Source: an archaeon (GTDB taxonomy: Archaea > Halobacteriota > Syntropharchaeia > Alkanophagales > Methanospirareceae). From it: a DNA stretch of 16,725 nt. Below the pieces are notes generated by a model. It had not been told where the DNA came from. It worked only from the letters and a program-made list of their open reading frames with translations, and did not search any database. The position numbers were made by a program, and so were the translations under genes. Position 1 is the stretch's first letter. Each line of letters starts with the position of its first letter. Where the stretch lies: the NCBI GenBank assembly GCA_030019325.1, contig JASEFB010000040.1, forward strand, positions 1 to 16,725, read 5' to 3'. Of this stretch, positions 1-6,851 are shown in pieces.

Positions 1-2
1 AC

Positions 3-185
3 GTCAATTTTGATTTCACAGAGATGACCTATGGGTTAAAAAGAAGAGTTACGGTTATTTTTTCACTTGCAATTCATGCAGTATTGGAAAAGCACGCTAT
101 CCATATGCTTTTTCAATGTGGGCGAGACAAAGGGTATAACGAATTGGAACGAAAAGAAGAACTTACGTACAATTCATTTCTTTAA
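3..185 (+). CDS. possible 3' end of an unrecognised gene (open at window start)
   Basis: The third forward frame is open from the window edge for 60 codons and ends in TAA at 183-185. The translation is mixed and coding-like, with a hydrophobic stretch followed by a charged tail (ELERKEELTYNSFL). I recognise no family. A 60-codon open frame in AT-rich DNA is possible by chance, so support is weak. An internal ATG at 24 could also make it a short complete ORF. It lies about 90 bases upstream of the small membrane genes of the ATP synthase region. Confidence 0.25.
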   Translation, partial: VNFDFTEMTYGLKRRVTVIFSLAIHAVLEKHAIHMLFQCGRDKGYNELERKEELTYNSFL

Positions 186-272
186 ATGTGATAAAGCTTT
201 TCTAAAAACGAGGAGGCTTCAGATTACAATACCTAAGAGGCGTTCAATGCTCTGGTAAAAAGAGGAGATGAG

Positions 273-488
273 ATGGAAATAAATTGGCTGAGAGCTATAG
301 GGGCAGGCTTTGATGTTGCAATTTCTATTTCGGTATGCGCGTTCATAGGTTACTATGTGGCTGGGGGGAGGCTTAACCAAGTGACCACCCTCAGTATTTT
401 TGGCCTTGTAATAGGTGCACTTTTCGGGTTAGGTATAGCTATTTACAGCTTGATCAGAATGTTTGAGGCTCCGGGTGGTAAGAGATGA
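273..488 (+). CDS. AtpZ/AtpI-family small membrane protein
   Basis: This 71-residue protein has two predicted membrane helices, about residues 12-30 and 38-62. The layout resembles the AtpZ (gene 1, PF09527) family: an N-terminal WLRAIGAGFDVA segment, a GYY turn and a glycine-rich second helix ending in basic residues. AtpZ-type proteins are encoded beside ATP synthase genes and are proposed to help assemble the membrane sector or to carry divalent cations. The acidic residue usual after GYY is missing here; the loop reads GYYVAGGRLNQ. A strong Shine-Dalgarno (GAGGAG) sits just before the ATG. The stop overlaps the next gene by ATGA, and atpI follows 267 bases later, so an ATP synthase accessory role is the best inference. 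Confidence 0.72.
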   Translation: MEINWLRAIGAGFDVAISISVCAFIGYYVAGGRLNQVTTLSIFGLVIGALFGLGIAIYSLIRMFEAPGGKR

Positions 489-661
489 AGAGGAGGGGCG
501 AGAGTGGTCTGGTATTTCTGATGAAAAAAATATCCGATGAGAAGGAGGATTACCGGGTGAGACTTTACATCTTAGCCTGGATTGCTTCACTGTGTGCGAT
601 GCTTGCTTTAGTTATAGGTCTGGTTATTCTCCTCATTAGAATCGCAGATATATTCCTTTGA
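485..661 (+). CDS. small single-pass membrane protein, ATP synthase locus
   Basis: This is a 58-codon ORF whose ATG overlaps the TGA of the AtpZ-like gene (ATGA), the arrangement expected for translational coupling. The first 26 residues are charged (MKRRGESG, KKISDEKEDYR). One strong membrane helix follows, about residues 28-52 (rich in L, A, I and V), and the protein ends in RIADIFL. I cannot assign a family. Position and coupling suggest it works with the AtpZ-like partner, perhaps in the way AtpI accompanies AtpZ in F-type operons, but its size and single helix do not match AtpI. An internal ATG at codon 13 could be an alternative start. Confidence 0.6.
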   Translation: MKRRGESGLVFLMKKISDEKEDYRVRLYILAWIASLCAMLALVIGLVILLIRIADIFL

Positions 662-671
662 TCTTCCCGTT

Positions 672-692
672 ACTTTTTCTTTCCTTTCCTTT
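672..692 (+). terminator. T-rich archaeal-type terminator
   Basis: A pyrimidine tract with runs of T (five T's at 674-678) begins 11 bases after the stop of the small membrane gene and before the atpI promoter. Archaeal terminators are often T-runs without a hairpin. No strong stem is visible. Confidence 0.35.
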
Positions 693-715
693 GCATATCA
701 CCGGACGAAAAAACG

Positions 716-730
716 AAAAATATTTAAGTC
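716..730 (+). promoter_or_regulatory. TATA box of atpI
   Basis: The sequence AAATATTTAA at 718-727, preceded by an A-rich BRE-like stretch, is centred about 32 bases before the atpI ATG at 755. With the usual 25-27-base spacing, transcription would start near 748-750. The leader would then be only a few bases with no clear Shine-Dalgarno, which fits a nearly leaderless mRNA. Confidence 0.55.
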
Positions 731-754
731 GATTTATGAAACAGGGAATAGGCA

Positions 755-2716
755 ATGCTAAGACCAGTTCCTATGAGGAGGATGGAGATTGTAGCGATGA
801 AGGAGTTCAAGGATGAGGTGATCAAACGATTACATGAACTCGGAGTCATCCAAATCATGGAATATAAGAGTTCTGGTGAGGGTGAAGGTATTTTGAAAAG
901 CATGCCAATTGACGCGATTGTAAGGGATACATCAAAGTTGATACGGGAGATGAGTGAGATCATAGAGGTTTACGATGAGGTGAAGCCAACGCCTCAGGAA
1001 GGTATCTTTAAAAGAATGTTCAATCCTTCGCCTCCAAAGAGGATAGAAATAGGGGGATTGAAGGATAAAAAAAAGGAGGAAGTGATAAATAGTGCGGAGA
1101 ATATCCTTCGCGAGGTGAAAGGGGAGATTGAGAAGACACTGGTGGCTTATAGAGAGCTGGAGGAAGAACTAAACGAGTTAAGAGCCTCAAAAAAGTCTTT
1201 GGAGAGAATAAGAGACCTTGAGATAGACCTGAAGTATGTGGGGGTGGGGTATTACCTCAGTGCTTTCTTAGGCATGTGCCCGGAGGAAGCGCTCGAAACG
1301 GTAATTTCTGACCTGGAGGAAGTGTCCTCGGGATTGTATTATTTTGAGCGTGTGAAAAGCGGGGAGGAGGAATATGCCTGTGTCGTCGTTTGTTTCAATG
1401 AGGTTGCGGAGGAAATTCTGACGAGGTTGAGAAGGGACGGATTTGAACGAATAGAAGTGGAATTTGAGCGGAAGCCGATGGAGGAGATGGCGGGGATAGA
1501 GAGAAGGATAATGGAGAAGGAGCTCGAACGGGAGGCTGCTCGGAAGATCTTGGCAGAGAGTGCAGAGAAGAGAGAGGATGATCTCCTTGCTTATCGAGCG
1601 GTATTGAGGATAATAGAGGAAAGAGGAGAGATTCAGCGGAGTTTTGGCGAGACAGAACGGATATTTTTGTTACGCGGATGGGTCCCGGCAGAGCATGAGG
1701 AGGAGATTTCACACGAAGTTAATCGGATATGCAATGAGCAATGTGTGATTAATGCGGTCTCTCCAGAGCCGGAGGAAAGAGATGTTCCTGTTCTTTTGAG
1801 GAATCCCAAATTCTTCAAGAGCTTTGAAGTTCTTACAAGGCTCTATGGACTACCAAAATATAATGGTATCGATCCTACTATTCTCCTTACACCAACGTTC
1901 ATCCTCTTCTTCGCATTAATGCTCGCGGATGCTGCATACGGGCTCATATGCCTGATCTTTGGAATTTTACTGCTCAGAGGGATGGGGAAGTACAACGAGA
2001 TGGTTAAGGATGTATCGATTATCCTCATTTCGGTAGGAGCCGCTACATCCATCATAGGTGCGGTGATGGGAGGGTGGTTTGGTGACTTCTTTATCAAATA
2101 TCTCAATATGAGATCGCTCAATGCAATGATCATGCTCGATCCGATGGGTAAGGATATCGGGCTTTTTCTGATGTTGGTATTAGTTATCGGGGTCATCCAT
2201 CTTGACATCGGGATTATTACAAAGATAATAGACGATTTGGCACGAGATCGGATAAAAGGGGCCTTGAAAGGGGATATGTGGTTCTTATTCGCCCAACTTG
2301 GATTAATTCCGTTTGTTATGAAGTATATGAACCCTGGGGCAACGGCATCGTATGGTCTATTACAGATAATCGGTCTCACTCTTCTCCTCGTTTCTTTGGT
2401 CTTACTCCTGTTGAGTCGCGGAATGATGTTCTTCTTCGGTATATCTGGAGCTATTGGGGATATCTTATCGTATGCGCGGCTTATGGCTCTCAGCCTCTGT
2501 ACATCTGGTATAGCCATAACAGTAAACATTCTAGCAAGCTTCTCTCCTCTTGTGCTTGCAGTGATCATATTAGTGTTCGGCCATACCGTCAATTTTGGAA
2601 TAAACATACTGGGGTCATTTGTTCACGGCATCCGTCTCCATTACGTTGAATTTTTCACTAAATTTTATGAGTCAGGAGGGGATACCTTTTCGCCTTTTCA
2701 AGAGAGAGAACTATAA
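755..2716 (+). CDS. atpI: A/V-type ATP synthase subunit I (subunit a)
   Basis: This is the 653-residue membrane stator subunit of the A1Ao ATP synthase. It forms the ion half-channels against the rotor ring and anchors the peripheral stalks. The N-terminus has the family look (LRPVPMRRMEIVAMKEF). Residues 1-350 are soluble, charged and coiled-coil rich. From about residue 375 there are seven to eight membrane helices. The expected essential arginine of the ion path lies in the segment SYARLMALSL, at about residue 575. The length is normal for the family. A TATA box 30 bases upstream supports the chosen start. atpK follows after 48 bases with its own TATA-like sequence. The gene would normally be preceded by the stalk subunit H, which is absent. 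Confidence 0.96.
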   Translation: MLRPVPMRRMEIVAMKEFKDEVIKRLHELGVIQIMEYKSSGEGEGILKSMPIDAIVRDTSKLIREMSEIIEVYDEVKPTPQEGIFKRMFNPSPPKRIEIGGLKDKKKEEVINSAENILREVKGEIEKTLVAYRELEEELNELRASKKSLERIRDLEIDLKYVGVGYYLSAFLGMCPEEALETVISDLEEVSSGLYYFERVKSGEEEYACVVVCFNEVAEEILTRLRRDGFERIEVEFERKPMEEMAGIERRIMEKELEREAARKILAESAEKREDDLLAYRAVLRIIEERGEIQRSFGETERIFLLRGWVPAEHEEEISHEVNRICNEQCVINAVSPEPEERDVPVLLRNPKFFKSFEVLTRLYGLPKYNGIDPTILLTPTFILFFALMLADAAYGLICLIFGILLLRGMGKYNEMVKDVSIILISVGAATSIIGAVMGGWFGDFFIKYLNMRSLNAMIMLDPMGKDIGLFLMLVLVIGVIHLDIGIITKIIDDLARDRIKGALKGDMWFLFAQLGLIPFVMKYMNPGATASYGLLQIIGLTLLLVSLVLLLLSRGMMFFFGISGAIGDILSYARLMALSLCTSGIAITVNILASFSPLVLAVIILVFGHTVNFGINILGSFVHGIRLHYVEFFTKFYESGGDTFSPFQEREL

Positions 2717-2719
2717 GTG

Positions 2720-2730
2720 TTATATTTAAA
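2720..2730 (+). promoter_or_regulatory. TATA-like box before atpK
   Basis: TTATATTTAAA directly follows the atpI stop. A transcript starting about 25 bases downstream, near 2750, would carry the GGAG Shine-Dalgarno at 2754-2757 with 7 bases to the ATG. An internal promoter here could give extra transcript for the rotor subunit, which is needed in many copies. Confidence 0.4.
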
Positions 2731-2764
2731 TAGAGGAGGAAAATGAGATAATAGGAGAAGGAAA

Positions 2765-3241
2765 ATGGTAAGTGGTGTAGGTCTTGCGGCTATAGGTGCG
2801 GGCTTTTCAATGGGGATAGCAGCGATCGGTGCGGGTATGGGCGTAGGAATAGCTGGCTCATTAGGGGCTGGTGTGGTCTCAGAGAACCCTAAACAATTTG
2901 GTCCCACGTTAGTTTACCAGGCACTTCCCCAAACGCAGGGCATATATGGATTCCTGTGTGCCATCCTGATCATGATTGGTGTTGGATTGCTCGGAGGCGG
3001 TGGGGTGGCGGAAGTGACGGAAACGACGGGCTGGATATGCATAGGTGCTGGTATAGCCACGGGTCTGGGCGGTATAACGGCCATACCACAGGGGATTACT
3101 GCGGGTGCCTGTATGGGCGCAGCAGCGAAGAGACCAGAAACATTCGGGCAGGGTATGGTGCTCACCGTGATGTCAGAGACGTTTGCAGTCTTTTCTTTAC
3201 TTGTCGCTATCTTGTTACTGGCCGGCGCGGGGATCATATAA
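2765..3241 (+). CDS. atpK: A/V-type ATP synthase subunit K (rotor ring c subunit, duplicated hairpin)
   Basis: This 158-residue proteolipid has four predicted membrane helices, that is, two fused c-type hairpins (about residues 4-75 and 88-158). Only the second hairpin carries the ion-binding carboxylate, E138 in MSETFAV; the first has Q56-T57-Q58 in LPQTQGIYGF instead. From memory, the Enterococcus hirae NtpK Na+ ligands (L61, T64, Q65, Q110, E139) correspond to L54, T57, Q58, Q109 and E138 here, so Na+ binding is likely. A ring of such subunits has half the ion sites per helix of a single-hairpin ring. The start has a GGAG Shine-Dalgarno. The gene lies between atpI and atpC. The family call is certain; ion specificity is inferred. 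Confidence 0.96.
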   Translation: MVSGVGLAAIGAGFSMGIAAIGAGMGVGIAGSLGAGVVSENPKQFGPTLVYQALPQTQGIYGFLCAILIMIGVGLLGGGGVAEVTETTGWICIGAGIATGLGGITAIPQGITAGACMGAAAKRPETFGQGMVLTVMSETFAVFSLLVAILLLAGAGII

Positions 3242-3287
3242 GTCGCGGACTCTCTGCAATGCTTAGAGCAGGAGGCTGGATGAGCCC

Positions 3288-4364
3288 ATGGTAGATGCCG
3301 ATATTCTTTATCTGCTCCCCATATTCGCTCTTTCAGGAGCCATGGTCTACTTTGTCTGGTATAAAATACAGGATAGTATCCCGTTTTTATACCCCACGGG
3401 CGTGATAATGGCAAAGGAGGCGCGATTGCTCGATGATAATAGACTCGATGAACTCGCGCTGATGTCTCTTGAAGAGTTCGTATCCTCGCTTGGGGGTACT
3501 GAGTATGGGGAGTATATAAAAGGGACGGGGTATGAGGAGATAGAGAAGGGTTTGCTCCTTTTTAGAAAGAATCTATACTCTGAGCTCTTCAAATTAATTC
3601 CAGAACGATTTACTGATATTTTTGATTTTCTGGTGAGGGAGTGGGATGTTATGAATTTGAGGACGGTGCTCACGGGAGTGCATGCAGGATTACCCGTAGA
3701 TAAGGTAAGAAATCGCTTAATAGAAGGTGGAGAGATGTTTGAGAAGATAGCGAGCGTAGCGGGGGAGGACATAGAGAGGATAGCATCAACCTTTGAAGGA
3801 ACACCGTTAGCGGGTGCGATAGAAGAATATAATAGAATAAAGGATTTCTCTGGCATTGATCTCGCACTTGGGAAGTGGATGATAGAGGATATTTCTCTGA
3901 AATTAGATGGGAGGGGGGATAAAAAGCTGTGGATGGTCAAAAGGTATTTGGATATCTATGTTGATGGTTTAAATCTTAAGGTGATGCTGAGGGGAAAGGA
4001 GGGTGGTGTAACCGAGGACGAAATAAAGAGATTTTTGATAGGGGCGGAGGTCGCGAGGGTATATGGGGAAACAGGAAGTGTGAGGGAATTTTTAGAGCGG
4101 GTAAGAGAGACACGATATGGGTATTTGATAGCTGAAGTTGAGGATGACGTGATGAGGATGGAGCTGAGGATCGATGAAGCAGTGCTGAGGAAGGTGAAGG
4201 AACTCTCCTCGGAGGAAGCATTTGGGTTTGGGCCGATACTAAGGTTTTTGGTTATGAAAGATGCGGAGATAAGGAATTTGCGGGTGATCGCGAAGCTGAA
4301 AGGGGAAGGAGTGCCCAACGAAAGAATAAAGGAGATGATGGTGAGGGTAGGAAAAGGAGGCTGA
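3288..4364 (+). CDS. atpC: A/V-type ATP synthase subunit C (central stalk adaptor)
   Basis: This 358-residue protein is the V-type subunit C/d, which couples the rotor ring to the central stalk. It is mostly helical and charged. The body begins near residue 36 with the family-like stretch MAKEARLLDDNRLDEL, and DVMNLRTVLTGV is a typical internal motif. Unusually for a soluble adaptor, residues 5-25 form a hydrophobic segment (ILYLLPIFALSGAMVYFVW) that could be a membrane anchor. An AGGAGG at 3270-3275 lies 12 bases before the ATG, slightly long. Starts inside the hydrophobic segment (M19) or after it (M41) are alternatives, though I see no better ribosome site. The stop is four bases before the next gene. 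Confidence 0.93.
   Translation: MVDADILYLLPIFALSGAMVYFVWYKIQDSIPFLYPTGVIMAKEARLLDDNRLDELALMSLEEFVSSLGGTEYGEYIKGTGYEEIEKGLLLFRKNLYSELFKLIPERFTDIFDFLVREWDVMNLRTVLTGVHAGLPVDKVRNRLIEGGEMFEKIASVAGEDIERIASTFEGTPLAGAIEEYNRIKDFSGIDLALGKWMIEDISLKLDGRGDKKLWMVKRYLDIYVDGLNLKVMLRGKEGGVTEDEIKRFLIGAEVARVYGETGSVREFLERVRETRYGYLIAEVEDDVMRMELRIDEAVLRKVKELSSEEAFGFGPILRFLVMKDAEIRNLRVIAKLKGEGVPNERIKEMMVRVGKGG
4354..4360 (+). promoter_or_regulatory. Shine-Dalgarno that decides a TTG start
   Basis: AAGGAGG at the very end of atpC lies 8 bases before TTG at 4369. The next in-frame ATG (4381) has GGAGGG directly abutting it with no spacer, which would not position a ribosome. The TTG is therefore the better start for the FrhB-like gene. 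Confidence 0.5.
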
Positions 4365-4368
4365 ACTA

Positions 4369-5439
4369 TTGATAGGAGGGATGTCAGAGATATTTGTGCC
4401 CCTGGTTAAAAGAAGTGAGGGATTCAAGGCATTAAAAAGAGAGGTCATTGATAAGGATTTCTGCACGTATTGTGGCGCATGTGCTTCTTTCTGTGAACAT
4501 ATCGTTCTTAAGGAGAGACCAGAACTTGTAGAAGATTGCTCTTTAGAGTTTGAAGATGTAATCCAATGCGGAGAGAATGGCATCTGCTACGATGTCTGCC
4601 CGATGACAGAAACAGATGAAGAGGAGTTGGAAGATGCTTTCCTCGAGGGCGAGCAGGATGGAGAACTTGGAATTGTACGGAAGTTAACCGCGGGCTCATG
4701 TGGGGTGCAAGGGCAAGATGGTGGAATTGTAACGTGTTTACTCCTCGCGGGACTGAAAAATGAGATCTTTGAGTGTGCCATTGTTGCAATGAGAACGAGT
4801 GGCTTTAGAGCAGAACCGATAATTGCGGAATCTGGTGAAGAGATAAAGGAAGGGGCTGGCACGAAATATGTAGCAGTGCCGATGGTCTCGAAGATAGGAG
4901 AAGCGATAAAAGAGGGGAAGAGGAGGATAGCAATCGTGGGGACCCCGTGTGAGATACGAGCCACGAGGAAACTACAGCTCGCACTGCTCGAGGAAGTTGA
5001 GAATATCGATATCGTGACGATCGGGTTGTTCTGTTTCGAGAATTTCGGGTACGAGCTGCTCTCTGAAAAAACACGGGAACTGCTTGGAATAGAGCTTGGG
5101 AAAGCGGAAAAAGTCCAGATAAGTAAAGGGAGATATAGAGTCAGGAGTAAGGGAGAGGAACGGTCCTGTAAAGTGGCTGCGTTAGAGGATGCGATCAGGA
5201 ATAACTGTTTCTATTGCGATGATTTCACCGCACGGTTGGCGGACATATCGGTGGGTTCCTTGGGCTCACCTGAAGGTTTCTCTACCGTAATTATACGGTC
5301 AAAGAAGGGGGAAGAACTTTTCAACTTGCTTGAGGACTTCGTTCCAACTGATGTTGATCGAGAAGAGATAATCAGAACTACTTCTCTGAAAAAGGATAAA
5401 ATAAGGTGGGGAGATGAACTCCCGCCTGTTTTGAAATGA
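4369..5439 (+). CDS. frhB: FrhB/FpoF-family F420-dependent iron-sulfur flavoprotein
   Basis: This 356-residue protein belongs to the coenzyme F420 hydrogenase/dehydrogenase beta family, which passes electrons between F420H2 and iron-sulfur partners through FAD. An N-terminal ferredoxin-like part has CTYCGACASFC (C32, C35, C38, C42) and further cysteines at C67, C73 and C77. The FrhB signatures follow: GTPCEIRA (191-198), GLFCFENF (219-226) and CFYCDDFTARLADISVGS (280-297). The size resembles FpoF. It starts four bases after atpC from a TTG and overlaps the next gene by ATGA. No F420-hydrogenase catalytic subunits are nearby, so it probably serves as an F420 input/output module for its ferredoxin-MvhD-like neighbour or for an Hdr complex. 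The exact partner is inferred. Confidence 0.92.
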   Translation: MIGGMSEIFVPLVKRSEGFKALKREVIDKDFCTYCGACASFCEHIVLKERPELVEDCSLEFEDVIQCGENGICYDVCPMTETDEEELEDAFLEGEQDGELGIVRKLTAGSCGVQGQDGGIVTCLLLAGLKNEIFECAIVAMRTSGFRAEPIIAESGEEIKEGAGTKYVAVPMVSKIGEAIKEGKRRIAIVGTPCEIRATRKLQLALLEEVENIDIVTIGLFCFENFGYELLSEKTRELLGIELGKAEKVQISKGRYRVRSKGEERSCKVAALEDAIRNNCFYCDDFTARLADISVGSLGSPEGFSTVIIRSKKGEELFNLLEDFVPTDVDREEIIRTTSLKKDKIRWGDELPPVLK

Positions 5440-6083
5440 TGATAACCATAACCGAAGTAGAATTTTTGACCCCCGGTGGAATAAAGGTAAAAAGAGTAGA
5501 AGAAGAAGCTTTGCGGGATTTTTATGCGTTTCCGGTAGCAGTAAAGGAGGATATATGTTGCGGATGCAGGCTGTGTGAGCTTGCATGCGAGAATAAAAAC
5601 ATCAGGTTTATCGAGGAAAAAGGTGTCGTGGCGATAAACGAAGTAGCATGTAAAGGTTGTGGGTCGTGCGTAGCGGTATGTCCATCAGAGGCGCTTTTTC
5701 ATAGGTTCTTCAGCACTGAACAGGTTTTTGCCGCGATTGACGCTGACCGAGACCTGGAAGCATGTGAGTTATGTCCACTCTCGCTGGCAGTGGATGTTGA
5801 TGCATCGAAGCAGGAGAAGAAATCCATCAGATTAGTATGCGCAACACATGCCGAGCCGTCCATTATCTTACGGTACTTTGAATCTGGCGTAGATGGCGTC
5901 ATGGTGATCGACTGCTGCTCCGAGCATGACGGGGACAGGCACCATGCAGAAAAGAGTGTAAAGGTTACAAAGGAACTTATAGAAACCCTCGGAATGGATC
6001 CGGGAAGAGTCCATCTGGAGTGGGTTTCTCCTTTAGGCCCGGAATTTGATAAAAAGATAGGCGAATTTGTCAGTCGTATATAA
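5436..6083 (+). CDS. ferredoxin fused to a divergent MvhD-like domain
   Basis: This 215-residue protein has two parts. Residues 41-82 carry two [4Fe-4S] motifs, C41-C44-C47-C51 and C72-C75-C78-C82 followed by P. Residues 105-212 align by eye with MvhD, the [2Fe-2S] subunit that connects hydrogenase to HdrA. CELCPLS stands for CNWCCYA, RLVC for RVMC, DGVMVIDC for DGVFVGGC, and RVHLEWVSPLG matches RLRLEWVSASEG. The last conserved cysteine (DCH in MvhD) is replaced by DRH, so the [2Fe-2S] site is altered. It overlaps the FrhB-like gene by ATGA, so the two probably form one electron-transfer unit. It could dock an Hdr-type partner. The stop codon overlaps a hairpin repeat. Confidence 0.85.
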   Translation: MMITITEVEFLTPGGIKVKRVEEEALRDFYAFPVAVKEDICCGCRLCELACENKNIRFIEEKGVVAINEVACKGCGSCVAVCPSEALFHRFFSTEQVFAAIDADRDLEACELCPLSLAVDVDASKQEKKSIRLVCATHAEPSIILRYFESGVDGVMVIDCCSEHDGDRHHAEKSVKVTKELIETLGMDPGRVHLEWVSPLGPEFDKKIGEFVSRI

Positions 6084-6123
6084 GCCCCAACCTAACCACA
6101 CCCGAATGAATTCAGGTGCATCC
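6082..6123 (+). repeat. copy A of a 42-base hairpin repeat
   Basis: This sequence starts with AAGCCCCA and ends with GCATCC. It contains an imperfect hairpin at 6099-6118 (CACC.GAAT / ATTC.GGTG). A second copy lies at 6852-6892 in the same orientation; I count about 32 of 42 aligned positions identical, with compensating changes in the stem. Copy A begins inside the TAA of the upstream gene and ends 7 bases before the convergent vapC stop, so it may also act as a terminator for both. Confidence 0.55.
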
Positions 6124-6130
6124 CCATGTC

Positions 6131-6547
6131 TTACCACTCAACATCATACGGCCTCTTTCCTAACCCTTCAACAAATTGTTTAGGTGTGTAATATTCTTCA
6201 AAAGGCATAAAATCAGCATCATAGGCGACTATTTTCAATTCAAACTTTTTAGCTATTGCCAAATGCTCTGAATCCTTTTCTTTAATTTTTCCTCTCCATT
6301 TTTCGATTTCGTCAGCGTAATCCTTTCGTTGCTTGACTTCACAAATTCTCCTAAGTTGAGACTCAATTAAATATGCAAAATGTCTGCCTTTTCTTCTGCT
6401 GAAGTATCTGACGACCTCCTCAATGACCTTTTCATTGATAACTGCTTTGACAGTCCCATTAACAATTTCATTGTAAATTATGGCAGAGTTGGATTCTTCA
6501 AATTCGAGACCGTAAATGAATACGGAACTATCAACGAATACTCTCAA
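6131..6547 (-). CDS. vapC: PIN-domain toxin (VapC type)
   Basis: This is a PIN-domain ribonuclease of about 138 residues, the toxin of a VapBC pair. The acidic metal-binding residues are visible: D in VFVDSSVF near the N-terminus, E in NEKVIEEVV, D in KEKDSEHLAIA and D in AYDADF near the C-terminus. The start is a choice. A TTG at 6547 gives the family-typical MRVFVDSS with GAGAGG about 7 bases upstream. A TTG at 6574 would add nine basic residues that overlap the antitoxin end. Either way the gene overlaps the antitoxin stop at 6531, as is usual for such pairs. Such toxins cleave tRNA or rRNA; the target here is unknown. Confidence 0.85.
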   Translation of the reverse strand: MRVFVDSSVFIYGLEFEESNSAIIYNEIVNGTVKAVINEKVIEEVVRYFSRRKGRHFAYLIESQLRRICEVKQRKDYADEIEKWRGKIKEKDSEHLAIAKKFELKIVAYDADFMPFEEYYTPKQFVEGLGKRPYDVEW

Positions 6548-6779
6548 TTTTAACCCTCTCAATCTCCTCGGCAACTTTTTCTTGCGAAATTTTGCCCTCA
6601 GCCAGTTGCTCTCTCAGGGAGTTTATTAATCCCTGTTCACCGAGTAACCCCATTTCAATCCCGAAGTTCAATATTGCCACACGAATCGCTTCGCTTTTTG
6701 TTTCCGCTATCCCATACTCTACCATTTTATCGAGTATCTCTTCTAGAATCCCGCGGAACTTTACGGTTACGGAACTCAT
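6531..6779 (-). CDS. vapB: ribbon-helix-helix antitoxin (VapB type)
   Basis: This 82-residue protein has an N-terminal ribbon-helix-helix DNA-binding domain: the beta strand MSSVTVKFRG, helix EEILDKMVEYGI, then ETKSEAIRVAILNFG. The last 30 residues (REQLAEGKISQEKVAEEIERV) are charged and helical, as expected of a toxin-neutralising tail. The ATG has GGTGAT about 7 bases upstream and a TATA box bracketed by an inverted repeat. It overlaps the downstream toxin, implying coupled translation. Such antitoxins normally repress their own promoter. Confidence 0.82.
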   Translation of the reverse strand: MSSVTVKFRGILEEILDKMVEYGIAETKSEAIRVAILNFGIEMGLLGEQGLINSLREQLAEGKISQEKVAEEIERVKIESIR

Positions 6780-6793
6780 TTTATTATATCACC

Positions 6794-6832
6794 ATGAATA
6801 AGGTAGCGTTTAGTTATAAAAATCTTATTCAT
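6794..6832 (-). promoter_or_regulatory. vapBC promoter with bracketing operator
   Basis: On the minus strand a TATA-like TTTTTATAAC (6813-6822) lies about 40 bases before the vapB ATG. It is flanked by a perfect 9-base inverted repeat: ATGAATAAG at 6794-6802 and CTTATTCAT at 6824-6832, with arm centres 30 bases apart (about three helical turns). A ribbon-helix-helix antitoxin dimer pair bound there would block TBP, which fits autoregulation. Confidence 0.5.
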
Positions 6833-6851
6833 TTATTTAAAAAATAGAAGA

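Noticed and set aside
67..258. 63-codon forward ORF near the window start
   Set aside because: No ribosome site, unlikely composition, and it overlaps the more coding-like frame ending at 185.
1843..2607. 254-codon minus-strand ORF opposite atpI
   Set aside because: It is the antisense of the conserved membrane domain of subunit I; its composition (many P, S, I, N) is typical of a reverse-strand shadow.
2914..3414. 166-codon minus-strand ORF opposite atpK
   Set aside because: Antisense of a glycine- and alanine-rich proteolipid gene; the proline/alanine-rich translation is an artefact of that.
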